Assembly (NCBI GenBank): GCA_945865525.1
Contig: CAMBDY010000020.1
Location: 1 to 35,668, forward strand
Source of the DNA: Nitrospira lenta
GTDB lineage: Bacteria > Nitrospirota > Nitrospiria > Nitrospirales > Nitrospiraceae
DNA length: 35,668 bases
Reading direction: 5' to 3'
Shown: piece by piece, positions 17,694 through 26,380 of the stretch
Numbering within the stretch: the first letter of the stretch is position 1
Layout: every line of letters starts with the position of its first letter
Made by a program: the position numbers and the translations under genes
The notes under the pieces: model-generated
The model's input: only the letters and a program-made list of their open reading frames with translations
Databases searched by the model: none
Told to the model about the DNA's origin: nothing

Positions 17694-17720
17694 GCCGCCG
17701 GCAAGCGCTCCCACCGGCGG
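17694..17720 (-). terminator. GC-rich hairpin after the PuuD-like gene
   Basis: GCCGCCGG (17694-17701) pairs with CCGGCGG (17714-17720) around a 12-base loop, a few bases after the stop of the gene ending at 17733 on the minus strand. The position fits a terminator; the lack of a U run makes it tentative. The rest of 17492-17732 shows no gene. Confidence 0.4.
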
Positions 17721-17732
17721 TCAAGAATCGTC

Positions 17733-18320
17733 TTACCTGAAGAAGTGGCCGCCGCCCATGAACAATAACATGGGGATCGACAACATGAAGTTGACCCGCG
17801 AGGCGAGCAATGCCGTCCTGCCCCACTGAGCCATCTCCGCCGGTGCCGGGGTTCCCTGAGCTGCAGCTGTAACCGCCGCGATGATCTTCTTCTGATTCGG
17901 CCAAATGATCGCATGGACGTTGGCCAGCATGATAATGCCCAAGAGTCCACCGATTCCCAACGCCCTCGCACCGATTCCTCCGTTAGAGTAGATCAGGACG
18001 TACAATGCGATCCCCGTCAGCACCGTCACCGTGGCGCCATGCCGAAACCAGTTCAATGCGGATGGCATCAACTTGGGAATCACGATATTCTTAGTTGGAC
18101 CGTCCAGACTCTTCAGGAAGGGGGCATTGATGAGGTTAAAGAAATACAACAAGCCAATCCAGGTGATACCGGCGAGGAAGTGAACCCAGCGCGATAACGT
18201 ACCGGCCCAGTCTACGCCGCCGACCGCAATACCGGCCATACCGAGAAACCCCGCCATCAACACTACGGCTAGCGCAAACCCTGCGACGATCGTCTGCATT
18301 GGATTCTCAAGAAATTTCAT
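17733..18320 (-). CDS. integral membrane protein of the PuuD/urate-oxidase N-terminal type
   Basis: The 195-residue protein has about five hydrophobic helices: IVAGFALAVVLMAGFLGMAGIA, WVHFLAGITWIGLLYFFNL, VTVLTGIALYVLIYS, GIGGLLGIIMLANVHAIIW and SRVNFMLSIPMLLFMGGG. The motif RWVHFLAGITWIGLLYFFN and the conserved histidines match the membrane domain of PuuD-like proteins (urate hydroxylase, Urate_ox_N), here without the C-terminal cytochrome c domain. No purine-degradation genes are nearby, so urate as substrate is doubtful; an electron-transfer or quinone-linked role is equally possible. An AAGGAG ribosome site (18326-18331) and a TTGACA promoter precede it. It lies downstream of mdh. Confidence 0.65.
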   Translation of the reverse strand: MKFLENPMQTIVAGFALAVVLMAGFLGMAGIAVGGVDWAGTLSRWVHFLAGITWIGLLYFFNLINAPFLKSLDGPTKNIVIPKLMPSALNWFRHGATVTVLTGIALYVLIYSNGGIGARALGIGGLLGIIMLANVHAIIWPNQKKIIAAVTAAAQGTPAPAEMAQWGRTALLASRVNFMLSIPMLLFMGGGHFFR

Positions 18321-18355
18321 TACGTCTCCTTAGTTTCAGTGAACTGCTCGGCCAT

Positions 18356-18384
18356 TCTGTACTGGAGGCCGTGGCGCTTGTCAA
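18356..18384 (-). promoter_or_regulatory. promoter for the PuuD-like membrane protein gene
   Basis: On the minus strand TTGACA (18379-18384) and TACAGA (18356-18361) are separated by 17 bases. Immediately upstream is the inverted repeat CAAATGAC...GTCATTTG (18386-18393 and 18412-18419), which could be an operator or the terminator hairpin of mdh. Confidence 0.45.
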
Positions 18385-18465
18385 GCAAATGACGCTCGTC
18401 ACACGTCACCAGTCATTTGTCACCCGAAACCCCGCGTCCCTTTTCGCGTCGATTGGCGGTTCCCA

Positions 18466-19404
18466 CTATGCCATCAGCCGATCAACGCTCGCGCAGAGTT
18501 CACGCACCGCACGAGCAGAATTTTCCAGCCCCGTCTGCTCTTCTGCGGTCAATTCATATTCGATCACCTGCTCCGCCCCGCCACGGCCCAGCTTGACCGG
18601 CACCCCAACCACAACATCACTCAATCCATATTCCCCTTCGCAGAGCACCGCACAAGGTAACACTCGTTTCTGATCCTTCGTGATCGCCTCGACCATATTA
18701 ACCACCGACGCGGACGGGGCATAGAACGCGCTACCAGTCTTCAAGAGGCCCACGATTTCAGCCCCCCCGTCGCGAGTCCGCTGCACGAGCGCCCCCAACC
18801 GCTCCTTCGACATCAACTCAGAAATCGGCGTACCCCTCACTGTCGTATAGCGCAAGAGGGGCACCATTGTATCGCCATGCCCGCCCAGCACCATCGCATC
18901 GACTTCAACGCTAGACACGCTCAACTCGGCGGCAATGAATGCACGCAGACGGGCGGAATCCAACACCCCCGCCATCCCCAAGACCTGCGCTTTCGGCAAC
19001 CCACTGATCCTACGCGCCACATGGACCATCGCATCTAGGGGGTTGGTCACGAGAATCAGAATAACGTTTGGCGAGCGGGTGACGAGCTCCGAAACAACCG
19101 ACTTCACGATCTTCGCGTTCGTAGCCAACAGCTCGTCGCGGCTCATCCCTGGCTTGCGAGGAATGCCCGATGTAATCACCGCCACCGCCGAGCCGGCCGT
19201 TTCATCGTAGCCGTTGGTGCCGACAACGCGGGTACCATAGCCGCAAACCGGCCCGGCCTGCGTAATATCAAGCGCCTTGCCTTGCGGAACCCCCTCGGCG
19301 ATATCGACGAGCACGACATCGTAGGCGTCCTTCTCCGCCAGCCGCTGCGCCGTCGTGCCACCAACGTTCCCCGCCCCCACCACCGTAATCTTGGGTCTTG
19401 CCAT
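18466..19404 (-). CDS. mdh: malate dehydrogenase (LDH-like type)
   Basis: Mdh interconverts malate and oxaloacetate with NAD(H); in an autotroph using the reverse TCA cycle it would run toward malate. The ATG at 19404 is preferred over 19407 because GGAG is better spaced. Signatures are the dinucleotide fold [17 protein letters not shown], the substrate loop [14 protein letters not shown] with the malate-specific arginine, [13 protein letters not shown], and the catalytic [11 protein letters not shown] with the active-site His. The length of 312 residues matches the LDH-like MDHs of many bacteria. It is followed by the PuuD-like gene after 145 bases. Confidence 0.95.
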   Translation of the reverse strand: MARPKITVVGAGNVGGTTAQRLAEKDAYDVVLVDIAEGVPQGKALDITQAGPVCGYGTRVVGTNGYDETAGSAVAVITSGIPRKPGMSRDELLATNAKIVKSVVSELVTRSPNVILILVTNPLDAMVHVARRISGLPKAQVLGMAGVLDSARLRAFIAAELSVSSVEVDAMVLGGHGDTMVPLLRYTTVRGTPISELMSKERLGALVQRTRDGGAEIVGLLKTGSAFYAPSASVVNMVEAITKDQKRVLPCAVLCEGEYGLSDVVVGVPVKLGRGGAEQVIEYELTAEEQTGLENSARAVRELCASVDRLMA

Positions 19405-19479
19405 CATCTGCTCCTACCACTGAAAGTTGAACGCTGAACAGAAATTTTTCAGCCCTTCGCGTTCATCATTCTCTCCTGA

Positions 19480-19884
19480 CTAGTGTTCGTGCTCAGTCCA
19501 GCCTGCGACTTTAAAATTGATGGTACAGACGAAATTTTCGCCATCGTAGAAATTGACTTTGATCTTCTTCTTGCCATAATTCTTGGCCAGAAAGCCATCC
19601 GGATCGTCCACCAACTCCTGATACCCGCCTGCTGGGTATTCGCCGAGGTCATGGAACACCACGATCATCCCGACTTTAACTTCTTGCAGCAGCTTAGCCC
19701 AGCACCGGGGATAGACCTCCCAGAACTTAGCTTCGATCATGTCCTTCGTCGGCTCCAGGCGATCCTCCCCGGGCTTGGTCGGCTGCGCAAATTTCGCCAG
19801 CCGGCGGACATAGGGATATTGATGCCCCGTAAACAGCTTGTGCAGCCAGGGCGGTACTACTGGGCGTTCAGATTCGTTACCCAT
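19480..19884 (-). CDS. conserved-looking small soluble protein downstream of the VWA gene, function unknown
   Basis: I do not recognise this 134-residue protein. It has no signal peptide or membrane helix. Aromatic and charged residues are frequent (PPWLHKLFTGHQYPYVRRLAKF, MIEAKFWEVYPRCWAKLLQEVKVGMIVVFHDLGEYP), and it ends NFKVAGWTEHEH. It starts 24 bases after the stop of the CbbO/NorD-like gene on the same strand, so it is probably co-transcribed. Codon use is like that of its neighbours. A role tied to the CbbQ/CbbO machinery is a context-based inference only. Confidence 0.75.
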   Translation of the reverse strand: MGNESERPVVPPWLHKLFTGHQYPYVRRLAKFAQPTKPGEDRLEPTKDMIEAKFWEVYPRCWAKLLQEVKVGMIVVFHDLGEYPAGGYQELVDDPDGFLAKNYGKKKIKVNFYDGENFVCTINFKVAGWTEHEH

Positions 19885-19908
19885 ATCGCTTTTTGCCCCT
19901 TCATCCTG

Positions 19909-22900
19909 CTAGGTCGTGAGCCGTTGATAAATCTTCGGCAAGCGCTTCGGCAAGGCTTCGATGTGATCGATCACCGCGAACTGTACGTCTCCGTACATTC
20001 GCCGGACATATCCATCGGCCTCCCGATCGATCGTGATACAAAACGGATGTACCCCTCGCTGGCGTGCCTCGCGCAAAGCCGCCTTCGTGTCTTCCAGTGA
20101 ATACTCGTCCTTGTAGCCGTCATCGAGTGGACGCCCGTCGCTAATGAGAACCAGCAGTCTCGTTCGCGCCTCCCGTTCCAATAATTTGGCCGTAGTATGG
20201 CGAATGGCCGCCCCGTCGCGGTTCTGCTGCATAGGAACCAATCCGCCCAGCCGCTGCGCCGCCTTCCCGCTCAACTGATCGTCGAAATCCTTGATCACGA
20301 GAAAGTCTACTTGCCCGCGGCCCTGGCCGGAATAGCCATAGAGCGCATATTGATCTCCGACCGATTCCAGCGCTTCACACAAAAGCACCAGCCCCTCTTT
20401 CTCCAGATCAATTACACGACGTCCACTCTCCAATTGGCGGCTGGTCGACCCACTTACATCCACCAGAAACGCAGCCGCGACATCCCGCTCTTTGCGGTCA
20501 CGTCTGACGTAGATCCGGTCGGACAGGTCTGCGCCCGCCACCCGCTCCGCGCACATGCGTACCGCCGCATCCACATCCAGCTCGTCGCCATCCGCTTGGC
20601 CAGGCACGCGCCGCAACCCCGGCGGACGCAACCCTTCGAAGAACCGTCGCAAAGCCGAGACCTCGCTCCGATGCTCACTCAAGGTGGCGCGCACAATGTC
20701 CCCGCTCCCCTCTTCCGCCACGCGCGCGACGACGCGGCACCAGTTGAGGCGATAGTCGCCAATTCTCTGATCCCATTCCGGATAACGTACCGCGCACTCG
20801 CCTGCCCCCGCATGGTCACCCGGCACCCGCTGCTCGACCTTCACGTCCAGAAGCTCTTCCACCTGGGAGGGCAACTGCCGTCCCCCCATAAGCCGATCCC
20901 CCTCGGTTTCTGTGCGCGGACCCCCTTGATTCTGCTGACCCTGAGACGAGGCCTCCTGCGACCCGCCGGCTGCGCTCGCCATACGCTGAATCTCTTCCGA
21001 CTGTGGCTGATCGTCCTGCGTCCGTCCATTCTGTGCATTCTGCTTGATGAACTCAGGATTCATCGCTCCACGATAGACCCAATTGGTAACAGGGCGATAA
21101 TTCTCACCGCTCTGGTCGGAGGCAGAAGGCCCCACGCCTAGCTCTGCCGATTCCTCATCGGCCTGCGCTCCTTGGATCATGGCACCCTTCGGCGCCAAGA
21201 GCTCTTCTAACCGCACGTACAGCGCATGGGCCAGACGCACCGATTCTTCCGCCGTTGCCGTGGGGACCAGAATCGCCTGGCACAGGGGCCAGAGAATGGC
21301 GATCTCGTCCTTGATGGCTGCGTGAATCGCAACAGGCTGCGAAGCAGCGGTCGACAATTGGAGCAATTGATCGACAACGAGTTCCTTGACGGTCAGCCCA
21401 TGGGTCAGCGACCTGGTCTCGATCGATTCCCGCGCAAATTGCTGGAGATCACGTTGCAATCCTGGATATTCCCGCTGCAACAAAAACTCTACCCGTGCAT
21501 CCTCTACGAGCGTCCATAAATCCTGGATCAAGCCGGGATGGGGATAAAAATGAAATACCGATCCCAAACTATCCGGCTCGGCCTGTTTTGTACGGCCGTA
21601 CTTCTGCCGAAGAGTCACAATCAAATCAGCGAATGGCTCAAGGGTCAGCCGATACGTCCCGAACTCTACATGTCCTGCTTCATGAGCTGCCATGACCAGA
21701 TACAGGCGCGTATTTTCTTCAGCCGTAGAATAGCGGCGGAGAAGCGACGGTAGCGAAATGGTACGCCCGTCCTGGCTCACCGTCGCCCGCGCCGTCGTCT
21801 CCTGGGTCAGCGAGTCGGGAAGCGCCTGAATCGTCATATCCGTGCCACAGAGCCCTTGTACGAACAGCTTCACCGTCCTGGCCACGTGCCTGAGCGGCAC
21901 ACCGCTCAAAGCCGCCTCCACCGAGGTCAGAGCCTTTTGCGACTCCAAGGCAAAATAGGCCCTAGCGCCTTCGACACTGTAGGCGAGAACTTCCATCCCA
22001 GCTGTGAACCAGGCCTCGAAACGGGCCTTCGCCTCGGCCGATTCGCCGATCACGCTTACCAATTCAGACCCGCGCCGCAAATAGGCTAGCGCCGCCTCTG
22101 CATCGCGCTCTGCCAGTAAGGCCCCGTACTGCAAGACCTTGAGCCGCCAGGCCTCAGTCGGCACGACACGCAATAGGCGGGGCGACTCCGACAGCCAGGC
22201 AATGCCAGACGCAGGATCGCTCTCCGCAAGCAACGATCCGACCGTAACGACCTTGGCCCGCACCGAGGGATCTTCGAGATCGCCGAGGATGAGCGGACTG
22301 GAACGGAGAAATTCAATAGTTCCAAAATAGTCTGTCTTACCGAAACTATTTTGGGAAATCAGTTTCAGCCCGAACGTCGCCCAGGCCCTGGCCTCCTGAA
22401 GAGGCAACACGCGGGCGACTGAAGAAATTTGACGGATGTACTCCAGCGCGACGACAAAATCGACCGGCGCCAATTCGAACCCAACCTCTAGCCAGGCCCC
22501 GAGTTGATCGGGCGCAATGACCGTGACGACTTCCGGCGAGATGCGAAGGAATTCTAGCGCGATATTCGCATCCTGTTCGGCCAGCTCCAGCGCGGTTTTC
22601 AGCACCAACGCCCGTGTAGCTGGCAGCTCGATCAGGCTCAGAACCAGTGGGCTCTCTTTGAAATATTTCAATCCGATCGCACCGGAAGATTCGGCCAGCG
22701 GAATCCCCAGATCCAGCCAGGCCACCGCATCGCTCAGCCGGTCCCGGCGTTGCAAATCGGGAAACGATTCAATCGCGGCACGAGTAACTTTCGAGGAAAT
22801 TTCCGCCAGCTCGCCGAGCAGCAGCAAGACACCTTCCACGTGATTGGGTTTCGTGGCAGCCTCAACGAGACCCGCGACCAGCTGCTGAGCCGGAGCCGCC

Positions 22901-22950
22901 CCCAGCTCCTCAGCCAGCTTCGCGATCAATTGTTCATGAATATCCGACAT
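19909..22950 (-). CDS. CbbO/NorD-like VWA-domain protein with helical repeats and an HEAGH motif
   Basis: CbbO/NorD proteins act with a MoxR-type AAA+ ATPase (CbbQ/NorQ) to remodel or activate metalloenzymes. This 1013-residue member starts with about seven degenerate helical repeats of 35-45 residues (about 70-340; each resembles W-x-G-x-x-LAE-x-D-x-x-x-ALEFLR-x-SP). The region AAHEAGHVEFG (421-431) contains HExxH, followed by LVEDARVEFLL (481-491). A low-complexity Gln/Ser/Asp segment (about 595-690) precedes the C-terminal VWA domain, whose MIDAS motif is DVSGSTS (831-837), with QNRDG (909-913) and ISDGRP (936-941). The matching CbbQ gene lies upstream on the same strand, separated by the oppositely oriented ftrB. 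No Rubisco gene is seen, so the target is unknown. Confidence 0.88.
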   Translation of the reverse strand: MSDIHEQLIAKLAEELGAAPAQQLVAGLVEAATKPNHVEGVLLLLGELAEISSKVTRAAIESFPDLQRRDRLSDAVAWLDLGIPLAESSGAIGLKYFKESPLVLSLIELPATRALVLKTALELAEQDANIALEFLRISPEVVTVIAPDQLGAWLEVGFELAPVDFVVALEYIRQISSVARVLPLQEARAWATFGLKLISQNSFGKTDYFGTIEFLRSSPLILGDLEDPSVRAKVVTVGSLLAESDPASGIAWLSESPRLLRVVPTEAWRLKVLQYGALLAERDAEAALAYLRRGSELVSVIGESAEAKARFEAWFTAGMEVLAYSVEGARAYFALESQKALTSVEAALSGVPLRHVARTVKLFVQGLCGTDMTIQALPDSLTQETTARATVSQDGRTISLPSLLRRYSTAEENTRLYLVMAAHEAGHVEFGTYRLTLEPFADLIVTLRQKYGRTKQAEPDSLGSVFHFYPHPGLIQDLWTLVEDARVEFLLQREYPGLQRDLQQFARESIETRSLTHGLTVKELVVDQLLQLSTAASQPVAIHAAIKDEIAILWPLCQAILVPTATAEESVRLAHALYVRLEELLAPKGAMIQGAQADEESAELGVGPSASDQSGENYRPVTNWVYRGAMNPEFIKQNAQNGRTQDDQPQSEEIQRMASAAGGSQEASSQGQQNQGGPRTETEGDRLMGGRQLPSQVEELLDVKVEQRVPGDHAGAGECAVRYPEWDQRIGDYRLNWCRVVARVAEEGSGDIVRATLSEHRSEVSALRRFFEGLRPPGLRRVPGQADGDELDVDAAVRMCAERVAGADLSDRIYVRRDRKERDVAAAFLVDVSGSTSRQLESGRRVIDLEKEGLVLLCEALESVGDQYALYGYSGQGRGQVDFLVIKDFDDQLSGKAAQRLGGLVPMQQNRDGAAIRHTTAKLLEREARTRLLVLISDGRPLDDGYKDEYSLEDTKAALREARQRGVHPFCITIDREADGYVRRMYGDVQFAVIDHIEALPKRLPKIYQRLTT

Positions 22951-23133
22951 CTCAGCTCTTGGTCCATTCAGATAAATTTACAGCAAGTGGTCGATTGTAA
23001 AGAACGCCCTGACGCTTGTAAACTACGCACGTGCACGCAAACATGGGATAAAAGTCTCGAGGCTCGAGGATGGGAATCGTGTTTACCTCTCGCCCCTAGC
23101 CCTTCGCCTCTAGCCTCTCGAAAGGATTTCGGA

Positions 23134-23559
23134 ATGGCCGAGCCCAAGCAAGAGAGTATCGAGAAGATATGGCGGTTCGTAAAGGGATTCGCGGAGAAAA
23201 GTGGGACCGCTATGCACCCCACTCCCGCCGTCACTGAAGCCGTCGTCAAAGGCCTCGCGATGCATATCGACGAGCTAGGCAAACCCCTCTGCCCCTGCAA
23301 CTTCTACAAAGATAAACAGGCAGAAGCCAAACTCCGCCGTTGGATGTGCGCCTGCGACGAAATGCAGATCTACAAATATTGCCACTGCCTGCTATTCGTG
23401 AAAGAAGATGGCATGCCGATTACGGAATATCTCCCCGAAGGCCACGAAGGACGGGAAATCTACGGCCTCGTGACAGACCCAACCCCCGACAAAGGCCGGG
23501 CCCTGAGACACAAGGCCGCGCCGACCTCTCCTGTTCCCTCCAACACAGACGCGCAATAA
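23134..23559 (+). CDS. ftrB: ferredoxin:thioredoxin reductase catalytic (beta) chain
   Basis: FTR catalytic chains use a [4Fe-4S] cluster and an adjacent disulfide to pass electrons from ferredoxin to thioredoxin. The 141-residue protein shows CPC-X16-CAC-X8-CHC: CPCNFYKDKQAE, WMCACDE and YCHCLLFVKEDG. This is the family signature, with Ala replacing Pro in the second motif. The ATG at 23134 is supported by AAGGA (23122-23126) seven bases upstream; a 7-bp-period tract (23091-23125) fills the leader and supplies that site. The variable chain (FtrA) is not present, as in many non-photosynthetic bacteria. It is the only plus-strand gene between two minus-strand partners, cbbQ and cbbO. Confidence 0.93.
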   Translation: MAEPKQESIEKIWRFVKGFAEKSGTAMHPTPAVTEAVVKGLAMHIDELGKPLCPCNFYKDKQAEAKLRRWMCACDEMQIYKYCHCLLFVKEDGMPITEYLPEGHEGREIYGLVTDPTPDKGRALRHKAAPTSPVPSNTDAQ

Positions 23560-23574
23560 ACCATCGCGCACTTG

Positions 23575-23706
23575 TCACGCGTCGCCGTGGAAGCCCACAC
23601 CTTCTGTACGGAAGGCTTTCGGCTGGATATAAATGGAAAGGACCGCCCCGGCGATGCTGTCCTGCACAATCGACGCAGGTGTTCGCGACGGGGGACTGGC
23701 AGCCAT
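23575..23706 (-). pseudogene. truncated DUF167/YggU gene (N-terminal part only)
   Basis: Five bases after the cbbQ stop an ATG at 23706 opens 43 codons that end at the TGA at 23575. The product reads SIVQDSIAGAVLSIYIQPKAFRTEGVGFHGDA, which matches the first strand, the QPKA-R motif and the GxHGD turn of DUF167/YggU proteins; these normally continue ALKIRV...A..G.AN.. to about 95-100 residues. Here a stop replaces that continuation; a few bases (CAAGTGCGC) still resemble it, and then the 3' end of the oppositely oriented ftrB begins. The gene has lost about 55% of its coding region. Function is presumably abolished. Confidence 0.65.
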
Positions 23707-23710
23707 AGCC

Positions 23711-24529
23711 CTAGAAAATGGCCTTGACCAACTCGAGAATACTCCGTTGCATATCAGGATCGTCAGTGATCGGACGGGCAATCGCGACATCACAGGCTCG
23801 GTCTGTAGCCACGCCCTGCCGGATGAGGGTCCCAGCATAGATCAGCAATCTGGTGCTAACCCCTTCTTCTAACCCATGGTTCTTAAGGTTCCGCACCTTC
23901 CCCGCAAGCTTGACCAACCGAGCCGCCAGGTCGCGATTGACCCCCGCTTCCCGCTCCACCACAGTGGTTTCAATGTCGGGTGCCGGATAATCGAACTGAA
24001 TCGCCATGAAACGCTGCTTCGTGCTTTGCTTCAAATCCTTAAGCACGCTTTGGTAGCCAGGATTGTAAGAAATCACGAGCAGGAAATCGTCGGCTGCTTC
24101 AATCACCTGCCCTTTCTTCTCGATCGGTAGCAAGCGGCGATCGTCGCTCAAGGGATGGATAATAACCGTCGTATCCTTCCGCGCCTCAACGATTTCGTCC
24201 AAATAGACGATCGCACCATGCTTCACGCCAAGCGTCAGGGGCCCATCGACCCAAACCGTCTCCTGGCCCTTAAGCAGATAGCGCCCCACGAGATCTGACG
24301 CCGTGAGGTCCTCATGACAGGCCACCGTAATCAAGGGCCGTCCAAGCCGGTAGGCCATATGCTGGACAAAGCGGGTCTTGCCGCAGCCAGTCGGTCCCTT
24401 AAGCATCACGGGCATCTTGCTGTTCGCCGCAATCGTAAACAGACCGATTTCACTCTGGACCTCCACGTAGAAGGGCTCCCGCTCGATCCGATATTGCTCA
24501 ACGTCAACTTCGCGTGACTGCTGACTCAT
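23711..24529 (-). CDS. cbbQ: CbbQ/NirQ/NorQ-type MoxR AAA+ ATPase
   Basis: This is the motor partner of the CbbO/NorD-like VWA protein encoded downstream. The start is set at the ATG at 24529 ([21 protein letters not shown]), giving 272 residues, the usual CbbQ size; the upstream in-frame start adds an unlikely 25 residues. Motifs are Walker A GPTGCGKT (45-52), the pore-loop region [10 protein letters not shown], Walker B IVYLDEI (107-113), a substrate-loop His-rich segment [15 protein letters not shown], sensor 1 SYNPGY (154-159) and the C-terminal CbbQ domain (about 205-272, [19 protein letters not shown]). It follows the YkgJ-DUF2156 gene by 87 bases. Confidence 0.93.
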   Translation of the reverse strand: MSQQSREVDVEQYRIEREPFYVEVQSEIGLFTIAANSKMPVMLKGPTGCGKTRFVQHMAYRLGRPLITVACHEDLTASDLVGRYLLKGQETVWVDGPLTLGVKHGAIVYLDEIVEARKDTTVIIHPLSDDRRLLPIEKKGQVIEAADDFLLVISYNPGYQSVLKDLKQSTKQRFMAIQFDYPAPDIETTVVEREAGVNRDLAARLVKLAGKVRNLKNHGLEEGVSTRLLIYAGTLIRQGVATDRACDVAIARPITDDPDMQRSILELVKAIF

Positions 24530-24616
24530 GGTTTCTGCCCTTGTTGGTTGACACGATCGTGCACTATGGTACGCACGATAAACGGAACCGAGGATGAAGA
24601 TCAAGCAATACAGTCT

Positions 24617-26086
24617 TCATGATTCGCACACGCGGGAGGCAATGACGTTGGGAATCAGCATGGCAGGATGATAGGCTTGCTTGGAGGCGCGCAATCCTGG
24701 AAGACCGGCGTCATCCATTGTATTAATATAATCCGCGCCTTCCGCCATGGCAGTCCTGCAGATCTCCCGAAATAAATATTGAGCCAAGCCAGGGAACGTC
24801 CGGTCCGCAATTTCTACGAGGACACAGAATGTTTTACTCGTCAACCAATAGCCGAATGTATACGCGCAGACCCGGCCATGAATTCTGACCACCGTCCCCC
24901 TAACGGGCAGAACCGACACCTGCGACCATAGAATTTCATGCGCCGACTCCGCATCAGCCAACAACATCACCCCGAACGGGTCCAGTCCTTCCGCCTGCTT
25001 CTGGTATGACCATTCTCTCAACAATACGCGGCAGCCCTGTCGGTCACCAGCCTGATAGGAAGCCACCACCCACGACTGCTCCCGCTCGAATCGATTGCAT
25101 AGCGCCCGTTGAGACTTATATCGATCGCCCGCCAAGGCCGCAAGATCTGCCGCACGATAGAGATAGTCTGGCTCCTTGGGCGTGAGGCGGTACCTCAGCC
25201 GCGCCAACTCTGGCGCCAACGGGGATGACACGTTCTCCACTCGACTGACTGGCACGTTGCCGTTCCAACGATGCAACAGCTCCATCGCATCAGACAGAGG
25301 CCCCTCGATTGAGCCGGGTCCGATCGGCGGAAGGGACAGGAACCAGCCGTCCGGCGATTGCGCAAAGAGGCACACGGCGCCGTGAAGCTCCACCCACCAA
25401 TAGGACAGGACCCCCGTCCAGATATAATGGTAGACCGGCGAGTAGGCCGCAAGCGAGTACGGCCCGCAAAGGCCTGAACGATCCAGCATCATCGTCACAT
25501 ACGGAATATCCTCTAGCATGAGCCGATGCAGTGGCGACGGCCCCCACTGAGTTGCGAAGGCCTCAGTGAGGCTGGAAAGGCACGCCAGCACGATCACGTC
25601 CTCTTGAAACCGCCCAATCAGACGAGGATGTGCGACGACCTGTTCACGGACACTCGGCTGATCAAGTAAAGCTATCACCCGGTTGGCATGACGCTGGATC
25701 TCATCAGGAAGCGCCTCTCGCATGAAGGGGCATTTCGTATCCCACCCTAATAATATATGGCTGTGCGTGGCGTCCCACATCAGCGCCAAAGGATACAGCT
25801 GACAATCTAACGGGCGATGCTCATAGATGCCGCACTGTGAGGTTGCTACGTCGAAGGCTGGGCAACGATACCCTTCTCCACCCAGATCGGGCACCAGAAC
25901 CACCTGCGACCCTCGCAGATTAGGGAAGGCCGTCTTCTCAACGCCCCCGGCCAACGCCCTGGTAATTTCTTGCTCAGTGAAGTACGGGCGAAGGGCGCTG
26001 TCTGGGTCCGGAAATCGGCAACAGACATCGCACTGGAGACAGGTCCCGCTCGGCACAAGTTGTGGGAGGGTAATCGATACCGTCAC
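24617..26086 (-). CDS. fusion of a YkgJ-type cysteine cluster with a DUF2156 (GNAT-like) domain
   Basis: The 489-residue protein starts with CLQCDVCCRF (C16, C19, C22, C23), YRCPAFD (C75), CGIYEHRPLDCQLYPL (C85, C95) and CPF (C119). This is the arrangement of YkgJ/UPF0153 proteins, thought to bind Zn or Fe-S. From about residue 195 to the end it matches DUF2156: PDYLYRAADLAALAGDRYKSQRALCNRFEREQ, WVVASYQ...CRVLLREW, GTVVRIHGRVCAYTFGYWLTSKTFCVLVEIADRTFPGLAQYLFREI, and MDDAGLPGLRASKQAYHP. DUF2156 is the acyltransferase-like fold also found in MprF-type lysyltransferases. The combination suggests a cysteine-cluster-dependent transferase; the substrate is unknown. It is upstream of cbbQ, same strand. 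Confidence 0.85.
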   Translation of the reverse strand: MTVSITLPQLVPSGTCLQCDVCCRFPDPDSALRPYFTEQEITRALAGGVEKTAFPNLRGSQVVLVPDLGGEGYRCPAFDVATSQCGIYEHRPLDCQLYPLALMWDATHSHILLGWDTKCPFMREALPDEIQRHANRVIALLDQPSVREQVVAHPRLIGRFQEDVIVLACLSSLTEAFATQWGPSPLHRLMLEDIPYVTMMLDRSGLCGPYSLAAYSPVYHYIWTGVLSYWWVELHGAVCLFAQSPDGWFLSLPPIGPGSIEGPLSDAMELLHRWNGNVPVSRVENVSSPLAPELARLRYRLTPKEPDYLYRAADLAALAGDRYKSQRALCNRFEREQSWVVASYQAGDRQGCRVLLREWSYQKQAEGLDPFGVMLLADAESAHEILWSQVSVLPVRGTVVRIHGRVCAYTFGYWLTSKTFCVLVEIADRTFPGLAQYLFREICRTAMAEGADYINTMDDAGLPGLRASKQAYHPAMLIPNVIASRVCES

Positions 26087-26380
26087 AAAAATATCCAGAC
26101 GCCCATTGGCCTATAGAAATGGAGTAGAATTCTACTTAACCGGAGGCCATCTTAGCATCGTTCACCGATGCGCCCAAGGGGTCCCTTCTCACTAGCCCCT
26201 CGCCTCTTGTACCAGCCTAACTCCCATGATAGAGTTCAGCGCCCCATATGAAGAGCTTTTATTGACACTGAAATTTTGATGTACTCATGCTACTGCAACA
26301 TATTGAAATATAACTGATTTTTTATGTAAATAAAAAGTGTGTAGCGAGTTCGTAGCAGATTCGCGCTAGAGCAGTCTGCT
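26087..26380. other. gene-free stretch between the DUF2156 gene and the Sel1 fragment
   Basis: Base composition shifts from GC-rich to AT-rich at about 26240. A 7-bp-period tract (TCTCACT, AGCCCCT, CGCCTCT; 26187-26207) lies near the middle. An AT hairpin TTTTTAT/ATAAAAA occurs near 26318-26336. TTGACA occurs at 26262-26267 without a good -10 partner. No gene is visible. Confidence 0.4.

Noticed and set aside
20197-21141. Long plus-strand open frame opposite the CbbO/NorD-like gene
   Set aside because: It is a codon-composition shadow of the GC-rich VWA gene; the minus-strand frame has clear domains and this one none.
19909-24529. Rubisco activation locus
   Set aside because: CbbQ/CbbO homology alone does not imply Rubisco; no cbbL/cbbS/cbbM is visible, so only the family, not the target, is claimed.
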